Origin: an uncultured bacterium
Lineage (GTDB): Bacteria > Bacillota > Clostridia > TANB77 > CAG-508
Direction: 5' to 3'
DNA length: 19,760 nucleotides
Assembly (NCBI GenBank): GCA_905214245.1
Contig: CAJMLO010000016.1
Location: 1-19,760 of the forward strand
Shown here: positions 8,254 to 15,046 of the stretch, in pieces
How the letters are laid out: each line of letters opens with the position of its first letter
Numbering within the stretch: the stretch's first letter is position 1
Program-made: the position numbers and the translations under genes
Notes under the pieces: generated by a model
The model's database searches: none
What the model was told of the DNA's origin: nothing
What the model saw: only the letters and a program-made list of their open reading frames with translations

Positions 8254-8258
8254 TAATT

Positions 8259-8287
8259 ATTATACATAGATTAAACAGATTTGTCAA
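8259..8287 (-). promoter_or_regulatory. Consensus sigma-A promoter of the antisense RNA
   Basis: On the - strand, TTGACA (8287-8282), a 17-base spacer, TATAAT (8264-8259). This is a perfect consensus match, stronger than the toxin promoter TAGACA-17-TATACT, as expected if the antitoxin RNA must be in excess. It lies directly after the sufU stop codon. Confidence 0.8.
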
Positions 8288-8294
8288 ATAAAAA

Positions 8295-8729
8295 TTATTT
8301 TTTTTCATTTAATAGATCTTCTAAAGTGTGCCATGCTAAAAGTGCACATTTAACTCTAGCAGGCATATTTGCTATATTTTTGAATGCGATTGCATCTTCT
8401 AATTTTGAGTATTCTTCTTCAGAAAGATTTTCTCTTTTTATCATTTTAATAAAATCTTCTATTATTTCCTTTGCTTGCTCAATTGTTTTATCTCTTAATG
8501 TATCAATCATAATAGAGGTTGAGGCTTGAGAAATTGCACATCCATGTCCTGTAAAAGCCATATCTTTTATTACATTTCCATCTAAAATCAATTCTATTTC
8601 GATTTCATCTCCACAATTTGGATTATGACCCTTACTACAAAGATCACAATGGTCAAGCTTTTTCTTATTATATGAATTCATGCTATGTTCCATTATAAGG
8701 TCATTATACATTTCATCTATTTCACTCAT
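8295..8729 (-). CDS. sufU: SufU, Zn-dependent sulfur transfer protein of the SUF system
   Basis: A 144-residue SufU/NifU-N family protein. In Bacillota, SufU accepts sulfur from SufS through a zinc site and supports Fe-S cluster assembly. The likely zinc ligands are present: Cys39 and Asp41 (NPNCGD), Cys64 (GHGCAIS) and Cys128 (KCALLAWHTL). An additional CxxC pair (Cys28, Cys31 in CDLCSKGHNPNC) precedes the first ligand and is not part of the standard set. The start ATG 8729 has AAGGAG upstream. It is the last gene of the suf operon, beginning 11 bases after sufS ends; the antisense RNA promoter lies just beyond its stop. Confidence 0.92.
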   Translation of the reverse strand: MSEIDEMYNDLIMEHSMNSYNKKKLDHCDLCSKGHNPNCGDEIEIELILDGNVIKDMAFTGHGCAISQASTSIMIDTLRDKTIEQAKEIIEDFIKMIKRENLSEEEYSKLEDAIAFKNIANMPARVKCALLAWHTLEDLLNEKK

Positions 8730-8740
8730 CTTACTACTCC

Positions 8741-9964
8741 TTATTTAGTAATATATTTTTCAAATTTTTTATATGCTTTTTTTAGTGCTTCTACAAGCTT
8801 GTCTACATCTTCTTTGTTATTATAGAAATAGAAGCTTGCTCTACAGGTTGAATCTATTTTTAAAAATCTCATAAGAGGTTGTGCACAGTGATTTCCTGAA
8901 CGAACACATACACCACATGAATCTAAAATACTTGCTACATCATGTGGGTGAATGCCACGAATATTAAAAGATATTACTGCAGAATGATTTTGGCGATTTT
9001 TTGTAGTATATAAATCTATAAATTCAAGTTTAGAAAGCTCATCAAGTGCATAATTTACAACAGATTCTTCTATTTCTTGAATTGTATTATATCCTACTTG
9101 ATTGATATAATCTATCGCAGCGCCAAGTCCAACAACACCTTCGACATTTTGCGTTCCAGCTTCAAATTTATTTGGAAGTGGGGCAAAGGTGGTATTCTGT
9201 TCATATACATATTCTATCATATCTCCACCCATTAAAAATGGAGGCATTTTGTTTAATAATTCTTCTTTTCCATATAGTACACCAATACCAAGAGGTGCAA
9301 GCATTTTGTGACCTGAAAAAACAACGAAATCTGCATCAAGTTCTTGTACATCAATTTTCATATGAGGTATGCTTTGAGAGGCGTCCAAAACAACAACTGC
9401 ACCTTTTTTATGTGCATAATCTATAATATCTTTTACAGGATTTATTGTTCCAAGTACATTTGAAACATGAGTAATACCAACTATTTTTGTTTTGTCTGTT
9501 ATTTTTTTCCTTATTTCATCAATAGAAAGCTCAAAATTATCATTTATATACATATATGATAATTTACTTTCAGTTTGTTTAGTTACAAATTGCCATGGAA
9601 CAAGGTTTGAATGATGTTCCATTATTGAAATTACTACTTCATCATCTTTTTTCAAATTTGTAAGTCCATAGGAATATGCAATTAAATTTAATGATTCGCT
9701 TGCATTTTTTGAAAAAATAATTTGTTCTGCCTTAGGAGCATTTATGAATTTTGCAATTTTTGCCCTTGTATTTTCGTACTCATTTGTAGCATCAATGCTT
9801 AAAGAATATGCACCTCTGTGAGGGTTGGCATTATTTTTTTTATAAAAATTGTCTATTGCATCTATTACTTGAATTGGTCTTTGTGTAGTTGCACCACTGT
9901 CTAAATATACAATATCTCTATTTTCAAAAATAGGGAAGTCTTTTCTTAAATCTTTATTATCCAA
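8741..9964 (-). CDS. sufS: Cysteine desulfurase SufS
   Basis: PLP-dependent group II cysteine desulfurase, which takes sulfur from cysteine and passes it to SufU for Fe-S cluster building. With the chosen start it has 407 residues. Lys220 in FSGHKMLAPLG is the Schiff-base lysine, Cys360 in VRSGNHCAQPLM carries the persulfide, and EHHSNLVPW and HVSNVLGT are family motifs. The start codon is TTG: GGAGG (9977-9973) sits 8 bases before TTG 9964. The frame also holds a TTG at 9979, but that overlaps the Shine-Dalgarno sequence and would leave none upstream. It lies close behind sufD in the operon. Confidence 0.93.
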   Translation of the reverse strand: MDNKDLRKDFPIFENRDIVYLDSGATTQRPIQVIDAIDNFYKKNNANPHRGAYSLSIDATNEYENTRAKIAKFINAPKAEQIIFSKNASESLNLIAYSYGLTNLKKDDEVVISIMEHHSNLVPWQFVTKQTESKLSYMYINDNFELSIDEIRKKITDKTKIVGITHVSNVLGTINPVKDIIDYAHKKGAVVVLDASQSIPHMKIDVQELDADFVVFSGHKMLAPLGIGVLYGKEELLNKMPPFLMGGDMIEYVYEQNTTFAPLPNKFEAGTQNVEGVVGLGAAIDYINQVGYNTIQEIEESVVNYALDELSKLEFIDLYTTKNRQNHSAVISFNIRGIHPHDVASILDSCGVCVRSGNHCAQPLMRFLKIDSTCRASFYFYNNKEDVDKLVEALKKAYKKFEKYITK

Positions 9965-9981
9965 AAATTTTTCCTCCAATA

Positions 9982-11025
9982 TTATGATAATTTTTCATCT
10001 ATTTTGCTAAGTATTTCAGTTTTTAAATCTTCATCAGGTATTGTTTCTATTATGTTGTTAAAACGAGCACGTACTATCATTTTTATAGCGTCTTTATAGC
10101 AAATTCCTCTACTCATAATGTAAAATAGAGTATCATTGTTTGCCTTGCCAGAAGCTGTTGAATGATTTCCTTCTACATCAGATTCTGTGCAAAGTAGCAT
10201 AGGAAGTGCCTTTGATTTTGCTGTATTTGAAAGTAGCATACAATATTCGTTTTCATTTCCTTTTGATTTTTTGCAACCTTTTTTGAAATCAATTGTTCCT
10301 TTAAAATTCTTTTTTGAATTGCCATCTAAGGCACCTTGAACGTCAATATCAATTTGAGATTTTACACCTTTTAGATGAGCAATATAGTTTATATCTTTTA
10401 CTTGATTTTCAGTTCCTAAATAAATTGTTTTTAAATTATTATTTGCATTTTCTCCAATAATATTTGAAAAATAGTTAGAAATACTATATTTACCGCCAAT
10501 ATCAATTATTGTGTAATTAACATTGCTATTTGCATCTAAAGTATTTTCTATTGCATCAAAATTGTGTGATAAATTATTTAAAAGATTAACTACAACAATA
10601 TTTACATTAGAATTTTCATTTGCAAATAATCTAATAATTCCATTGTGGAAGCAAGGCTTGCTAGTTTTGGAATTATATGTGATTATAATATTTGAACTGC
10701 CATTTGCAAAAATGTCAATATTGTTAATGAGTGATAGGTTATTATCATCAAATGTGTAATTTATTTTTATAGTTTCATCTGATGTAGTAAGCTTAGCTCT
10801 ATGATTTGCACATTTTTTTACATTCTCTTCTAAAACATCACCATTTCCATATGTTAAATTATCACTTGAAAAATCAGACTCAATCTTACTGCTTTTGCAT
10901 ATTATTTCTGCATTTTTAAAATTTTCTACATTTGTGGGTATTTCTAAATCTTCAAGAGTAATATTGTTTATTTTAAAATTATTTGATGTTCTTACAGGTG
11001 TTTCATTTATAGTTAAATTTTTCAT
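9982..11025 (-). CDS. sufD: SufD, Fe-S cluster scaffold component
   Basis: A SufD-type member of the SufB/SufD family, partner of SufB and SufC in the SufBC2D scaffold that assembles Fe-S clusters. The N-terminal half is divergent; the C-terminal core is recognisable: LLCTESDVEGNHSTASG with the family His, then FYIMSRGICYKDA and a typical end. At about 347 residues it is shorter and lower in conserved residues than SufB, as usual. ATG 11025 is preferred; an in-frame TTG at 11034 is too close to AAGGAG. The start falls 1 base after the sufB stop, so translation is probably coupled. Confidence 0.85.
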   Translation of the reverse strand: MKNLTINETPVRTSNNFKINNITLEDLEIPTNVENFKNAEIICKSSKIESDFSSDNLTYGNGDVLEENVKKCANHRAKLTTSDETIKINYTFDDNNLSLINNIDIFANGSSNIIITYNSKTSKPCFHNGIIRLFANENSNVNIVVVNLLNNLSHNFDAIENTLDANSNVNYTIIDIGGKYSISNYFSNIIGENANNNLKTIYLGTENQVKDINYIAHLKGVKSQIDIDVQGALDGNSKKNFKGTIDFKKGCKKSKGNENEYCMLLSNTAKSKALPMLLCTESDVEGNHSTASGKANNDTLFYIMSRGICYKDAIKMIVRARFNNIIETIPDEDLKTEILSKIDEKLS

Positions 11026-11026
11026 A

Positions 11027-12424
11027 TTATCCAATAGCTCCTTCCAATTCTAGATTTATCAAATTATTCATTTCTGCTGCATATTCAACAGGTAATTCTT
11101 TTGAAATAGGGTAGGCAAATCCCCTAACTATCATAGCTTTTGCGTCTTCTTCTGAAAGACCACGGCTCATAAGATAGAATATTTCTTTATCACTTATTTT
11201 ACCAATTGTAGCTTCATGTGAAAATTCTACATCATCATTTCTAATATCATTTGTAGGAATTGTGTCAGATCTAGAAATGTCATCAAGCATTAGAGATTCA
11301 CAGCTTACACTGCATTTTGAGCCTTTGGCATTTTCTCCAATTCGAACCAAAGCTCTATATGTGCAAGAACCACCATCTTTTGAAATTGATTTAGAATTTA
11401 CAACAGAAGATGTATTAGGAAAGTTATGAACAACTTTAAATCCTGTATCAAGGTTTTGTCCTTTTCCGGCAAATGTAATACCTGTGTATTCTGTTTTTGC
11501 ACCTTCTCCATTTAAAATACTCATAGGGTATAGCATAGATACTTTAGAACCAAAAGAACCTGTAACCCAGTCTATTTGAGCATTTTTACCAACAATTGCT
11601 TTTTTTGTATTTAAATTCATCATGTTTTTAGACCAGTTTTCAATTGTAGAATATCTTAAATATGCATTATCTTTTACATATAACTCAACACAGCCTGCGT
11701 GAAGATTTACTTTGTTGTATTTAGGAGCAGAACATCCTTCTATAAAATGAAGACTTGCACCTTCATCAACAATTATAAGAGTATGTTCAAATTGTCCAGA
11801 CTCTGGTGAGTTAAGTCTAAAGTATGATTGCAAAGGAAAGTCAAGTTTTACTCCCTTTGGAATATATACGAAAGAACCGCCAGACCATACTGCTGCATGA
11901 AGTGCAACAAATTTGTGATCTGTTATAGGCACACATTTCATAAAATGCTCTTTTACAATTTCAGGATATTCCCTTACAGCAGTATCCATATCTGTGTAAA
12001 TAACACCTTGTTTTTTCAAATCCTCTTTCATACTATGATATACAACTTCAGAATCATATTGAGCTCCAACACCTGCAAGAGATTTTTTTTCAGCCTCAGG
12101 TATTCCTAAACGATCAAAAGTATCTTTTATATCTTCTGGAACATCATTCCAGTTGTCATTTAAATTTGTTTTAGGCTTTACGTATGTTGCAATTTCATCC
12201 ATATTAAGTTCTGATAAATCAGGTCCCCATGTAGGAAGGCTAAGTTTGAAATAAGCATCAAGAGCCTTTAGTCTAATATCAAGCATCCAACTAGGCTCGT
12301 CCTTTTGCTTAGAAATTTCTCTAACTATATCTTCATTTAATCCTTTTTGCATTTTGAAAGCATATTTATCTGAATTTTTAATATCGTATATATTTCTATT
12401 AATATCATTTATTTGAGTTTTCAT
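11027..12424 (-). CDS. sufB: SufB, Fe-S cluster scaffold
   Basis: A 465-residue SufB, the main scaffold protein of the SUF pathway, working with SufC ATPase and SufD. Recognisable motifs: WMLDIRLKAL and PTWGPDLSEL near the N terminus, AAVWSGGSFVYIPKGVKLDFPLQSYFR, IVDEGASLHFIEGCSAP, TIENWSKNMMNLNTK, and the C-terminal SKCSVSCESLMLDD with HEATIGKISDKEIFYLMSRG. These carry the Cys and Glu residues used in sulfur transfer and cluster formation in characterised SufB. Length is normal. The start ATG 12424 has AAAGGA upstream and follows sufC after 4 bases. Confidence 0.96.
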   Translation of the reverse strand: MKTQINDINRNIYDIKNSDKYAFKMQKGLNEDIVREISKQKDEPSWMLDIRLKALDAYFKLSLPTWGPDLSELNMDEIATYVKPKTNLNDNWNDVPEDIKDTFDRLGIPEAEKKSLAGVGAQYDSEVVYHSMKEDLKKQGVIYTDMDTAVREYPEIVKEHFMKCVPITDHKFVALHAAVWSGGSFVYIPKGVKLDFPLQSYFRLNSPESGQFEHTLIIVDEGASLHFIEGCSAPKYNKVNLHAGCVELYVKDNAYLRYSTIENWSKNMMNLNTKKAIVGKNAQIDWVTGSFGSKVSMLYPMSILNGEGAKTEYTGITFAGKGQNLDTGFKVVHNFPNTSSVVNSKSISKDGGSCTYRALVRIGENAKGSKCSVSCESLMLDDISRSDTIPTNDIRNDDVEFSHEATIGKISDKEIFYLMSRGLSEEDAKAMIVRGFAYPISKELPVEYAAEMNNLINLELEGAIG

Positions 12425-12428
12425 AATA

Positions 12429-13175
12429 TTATCCTTTCAATGTTTTGTATTTTGCATATCCATTTTCTTCGATTTCTTTTGCAAGTTCTGGTCCGCCAGT
12501 TTTTACAATTTTTCCATCAACTAAAATATGAACATAATCTACTTTTAAATTTTCTAATATACGTGTGTTGTGTGTGATGATTAAAACAGCATTTTCCTCT
12601 GTTTTGTATAAACTAATTCCTTTTGATACTGTTTTTATTGCGTCAACATCAAGTCCAGAATCTGTTTCGTCTAGAATTGCAAGTTTTGGCTCTAATACAA
12701 GCATTTGCAAGATTTCGTTTTTCTTTTTTTCACCACCAGAAAAACCAACATTTAGGTTTCTGTCAATTAATTTTGGATTCATATTTAATTCTTGAATATG
12801 AGATGAAATTGTATCTTTAAATGCAAATAATTTTACAGGCTTTTCTGTAATTTTTCCTTTAGCATATTTCAAGAAATTTAGAGTTGATATTCCTGGAATT
12901 TCTTCAGGAGATTGAAAAGACATAAATACACCTTTTTTTGCAATTTTATCAGTTGTAAGGGAAGTGATGTCCTCTGAATCAAATGTTATACTTCCAGATT
13001 TTTTTGTATATGCTGGGTTGTTAAAAATAACATTTGCAAGTGTAGATTTTCCTGCACCATTTGGTCCCATAATAACATGAGTTTCACCTTTGTTTATTGT
13101 TAAATTAAGACCTTTTAAAATTTCTTTATCTTCTGCATTTGAATATAAATCTTTTATTTCTAATAGGTTTTCCAT
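12429..13175 (-). CDS. sufC: SufC, ATPase of the SUF complex
   Basis: An ABC-type ATPase (about 248 residues) that binds SufB and SufD in the cytosol and drives conformational change during Fe-S cluster assembly; it is not a transporter. Walker A is GPNGAGKST, the signature is FSGGEKKKNEIL, Walker B is LAILDETDSGLD, and the switch His is in ITHNTRIL. ATG 13175 is chosen because GGAGG (13185-13181) is 5 bases upstream; an in-frame ATG at 13187 overlaps that site. It is the first gene of sufCBDSU, the order common in Clostridia, and lies about 65 bases downstream of the promoter/operator. Confidence 0.95.
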   Translation of the reverse strand: MENLLEIKDLYSNAEDKEILKGLNLTINKGETHVIMGPNGAGKSTLANVIFNNPAYTKKSGSITFDSEDITSLTTDKIAKKGVFMSFQSPEEIPGISTLNFLKYAKGKITEKPVKLFAFKDTISSHIQELNMNPKLIDRNLNVGFSGGEKKKNEILQMLVLEPKLAILDETDSGLDVDAIKTVSKGISLYKTEENAVLIITHNTRILENLKVDYVHILVDGKIVKTGGPELAKEIEENGYAKYKTLKG

Positions 13176-13229
13176 AATTTCCTCCATCTATATATAATCT
13201 TATCAAAATCTAAAAAAATATTCATACTA

Positions 13230-13270
13230 ACTAAGTAGGAATTATACCATAAAATATCCTACTTAGTCAA
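13230..13270 (-). promoter_or_regulatory. suf operon promoter with overlapping operator
   Basis: On the - strand, TTGACT (13270-13265), 18 bases, TATAAT (13246-13241). An 11-bp perfect inverted repeat brackets the -10: ACTAAGTAGGA (13267-13257, - strand) overlaps the -35 and its complement TCCTACTTAGT (13240-13230) begins right after the -10. This layout suits a repressor. Rrf2-family iron-sulfur or cysteine regulators (IscR, CymR) often control such operons, but no regulator gene lies in the window, so its identity is inference. Confidence 0.65.
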
Positions 13271-13325
13271 TAGGAATTGCGCAGAATCAAGAGATATGTA
13301 TTATATAAATAATATATTTATAATA

Positions 13326-13355
13326 TTGACTACTTTTATCATAGTTTGATATAAT
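13326..13355 (+). promoter_or_regulatory. Promoter of the GNAT gene
   Basis: TTGACT (13326-13331), 18 bases, TATAAT (13350-13355), 30 bases before ATG 13386. It is divergent from the suf promoter, with about 55 bases between the two -35 elements. Confidence 0.6.
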
Positions 13356-13385
13356 GATACCGTGTAAGAAAGGATTTTAATAAAT

Positions 13386-13865
13386 ATGGAAGAAGAAATT
13401 ATTATAAGAACAGCTAAAACAAATGATTTTAAGGGTATTCATAAATTAATTATGCAAATACATAAATTACATGTAAATGCAAGAAATGATATATATAAAG
13501 ATGTTGATCCGATTAGTGCAGATGAATTTAAAAATGGACTATTAAATAATAATAATATATATTTGGTTGCTGAATTGAAAAATAAAATTGTTGGAATTTG
13601 TTTTTCTCATATAAAAGAAGTATCTAATAACAAAATTATGAAAGATAGAAAGATTTTGCATATTGAAGATATTTGTGTTGATGAAAATTACCAAAAGAGA
13701 GGAATTGGTAAAAAGTTATATAGTCAAATTGTAGAACTTGCCAAAGAAAAAAAAATTGACAATATAGAACTTATGGTGTGGGGATTTAATAAAAAAGCAA
13801 TAAAATTTTATGAGAACTTGGGCATGAGTGTTAAAAATTTAAGATTTGAACAAAAAGTTAATTAA
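13386..13865 (+). CDS. GNAT family N-acetyltransferase
   Basis: A 159-residue GCN5-related acetyltransferase, which moves an acetyl group from acetyl-CoA to an amine; the substrate cannot be told. The fold is visible from strand 1 (IIIRTAKTNDFKGIHKLI), through strand 4 and the acetyl-CoA loop LHIEDICVDENYQKRGIGKK (QKRGIG is the pyrophosphate-binding signature), to the C-terminal NKKAIKFYENLGM. ATG 13386 has AAGGA about 11 bases upstream, a little far. It is monocistronic, with its own promoter, and precedes the peptide/radical SAM locus. Confidence 0.85.
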   Translation: MEEEIIIRTAKTNDFKGIHKLIMQIHKLHVNARNDIYKDVDPISADEFKNGLLNNNNIYLVAELKNKIVGICFSHIKEVSNNKIMKDRKILHIEDICVDENYQKRGIGKKLYSQIVELAKEKKIDNIELMVWGFNKKAIKFYENLGMSVKNLRFEQKVN

Positions 13866-13908
13866 TTATGTTAACAAATCACATTAAATATGGTAATATA
13901 CACATTGT

Positions 13909-13939
13909 AATTGCATTAGCAATTGCTGTAGATTATATT
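13909..13939 (+). promoter_or_regulatory. Promoter and inverted repeat before the small peptide gene
   Basis: TTGCAT (13911-13916), 17 bases, TATATT (13934-13939). An inverted repeat AATTGC-ATTA-GCAATT (13909-13924) covers the -35 box and could be an operator. The start of translation follows 31 bases after the -10. Confidence 0.5.
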
Positions 13940-13970
13940 AATCTTTTTTTATTAGAAAGGAGGATTTCGC

Positions 13971-14075
13971 ATGTTGAAGGAACTTCTTGAGTTATCCAAG
14001 ACAACCAATATTGTGTCAGAAGACGCAGTAGAAGGTACAAAGGGTAACGTAGAAAACTACGATTGCGATCCGTAA
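13971..14075 (+). CDS. 34-residue peptide, candidate RiPP precursor
   Basis: A short gene missed by length cut-offs. It starts at ATG 13971 with a very strong AAAGGAGGA signal 7 bases upstream and ends with TAA at 14073. The N-terminal part is a helix-like leader (MLKELLELSK); the C-terminal part is acidic and polar and ends in NVENYDCDP, with the only Cys and the only Tyr next to each other in the last five residues. By hand count 42 of 105 bases are G or C, clearly richer than the surrounding DNA. It has its own promoter and terminator and lies 143 bases upstream of a radical SAM enzyme, the usual layout of a precursor and maturase. Function is inferred from context; I know no named family for it. 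Confidence 0.6.
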   Translation: MLKELLELSKTTNIVSEDAVEGTKGNVENYDCDP

Positions 14076-14086
14076 GTAAGCCAAAA

Positions 14087-14138
14087 GGAGTTACAATTAA
14101 AACTCCAAAAGAGCCAGTTATTTATAACTGGTTCTTTT
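14087..14138 (+). terminator. Two hairpins ending the peptide transcript
   Basis: The first hairpin is GGAGTT (14087-14092) with AACTCC (14101-14106). The second is a strong terminator with a 14-bp stem (14107-14120 pairing with 14125-14138, one G-T pair, 4-base loop) ending in CTTTT. It separates the small peptide transcript from the radical SAM gene, which has its own promoter. Confidence 0.8.
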
Positions 14139-14151
14139 ACTTCAAAAAAAG

Positions 14152-14180
14152 TTGACATAAACATGAAAATATGGTATTAT
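14152..14180 (+). promoter_or_regulatory. Promoter of the radical SAM gene
   Basis: TTGACA (14152-14157), 17 bases, TATTAT (14175-14180), about 39 bases before ATG 14219. Only one base differs from consensus. Confidence 0.7.
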
Positions 14181-14218
14181 AGCCAATATAAATTTAATAA
14201 AAAAAGGAGAGAGCAAGT

Positions 14219-15043
14219 ATGCAAAATATTTCTACAGCTTGGTTAACTACCAATTATACATGCAATTGCAAATGTGATTGGTGCTATGCTCAAAAAGTGC
14301 TAGCAAAGCATCGGTGTATGGATTTAAGATATGCTATGCAAATAGTTAGATATTTGCATAAGAGAGAAGTCAAAACAATCACGATAATTGGTGGAGAACC
14401 AACAATTTATCCAAATCTTATTGAGCTAATTCATTACATTAAAAGTCTAGGCATTAACGTTAGAATTGCAACTAATGGAAAAAGATTTCAAAACAAGAAC
14501 TTTACACAACAAATTGTTAGTTCTAAAATTGATGGCATAAATATTTCAATTAAAGGAACATCAGAAGATGAATATCTTTATAATACACATCAAACTGGTT
14601 TACATGAAATGATTGAAGGATATCATAACTTAAAATCTTTTGGCTTTGAACCTTCTATCTCATATGTTATCACGACTAAAGATACAAATAAGTTTGATGA
14701 ATTTGTAGAGATGTTGGCTAAAGAAAACATGGATAATTTAATTATTCAATTTGAAAAGCCTTCTTTAAGTACTGAGTATGAATGTAAAACCATGAACATA
14801 AGGGATATGGGGAATTTTACGAGTTATATTTATTCAGTATTGGAAAATGGTTGCTTCAATTATACCATTGAAACTTCATTTCCATTATGTCTTATAAAAA
14901 AAGATGTTTTACAGAATATGATCAAAAAGAAAAGAATTTCTACCTGTTGTCATGTTCAAAAGGAAAATGGTATTGTATTCGATGTTACTGGAGAAATTAT
15001 CCCATGTAATCACTTTATAGGGTATCCTTTCGAAAATAAATAA
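14219..15043 (+). CDS. Radical SAM enzyme, probably C-terminally truncated; candidate peptide maturase
   Basis: A 274-residue radical SAM protein. Cys15-x3-Cys19-x2-Cys22 (in CNCKCDWCYA) binds the 4Fe-4S cluster that cleaves S-adenosylmethionine; GGEPT (58-62) is the SAM-binding motif; the TIM-barrel continues to about residue 215. The C terminus begins a SPASM/twitch-like auxiliary cluster region (Cys243, Cys244, then DVTGEIIPCNHF with Cys263) but stops 11 residues later, before the remaining cysteines expected of a full SPASM domain. No precursor-binding RRE domain is seen at the N terminus. ATG 14219 follows AAAAAGGAGAG. It is followed, in the same frame after one TAA, by a tyrosyl-tRNA synthetase remnant, which suggests the 3' end was lost. 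The likely substrate is the 34-residue peptide upstream (inference). Confidence 0.8.
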   Translation: MQNISTAWLTTNYTCNCKCDWCYAQKVLAKHRCMDLRYAMQIVRYLHKREVKTITIIGGEPTIYPNLIELIHYIKSLGINVRIATNGKRFQNKNFTQQIVSSKIDGINISIKGTSEDEYLYNTHQTGLHEMIEGYHNLKSFGFEPSISYVITTKDTNKFDEFVEMLAKENMDNLIIQFEKPSLSTEYECKTMNIRDMGNFTSYIYSVLENGCFNYTIETSFPLCLIKKDVLQNMIKKKRISTCCHVQKENGIVFDVTGEIIPCNHFIGYPFENK

Positions 15044-15046
15044 TTA

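Noticed and set aside
8281..8529. Plus-strand 82-residue ORF opposite sufU
   Set aside because: Fully antisense to sufU, begins over the antisense RNA promoter, no Shine-Dalgarno and no recognisable content.
13971..14138. The 34-codon ORF plus hairpins as an attenuator leader peptide for the next gene
   Set aside because: The codons show no run of one amino acid, the downstream gene has its own near-consensus promoter after the terminator, and there is no visible alternative antiterminator pairing.
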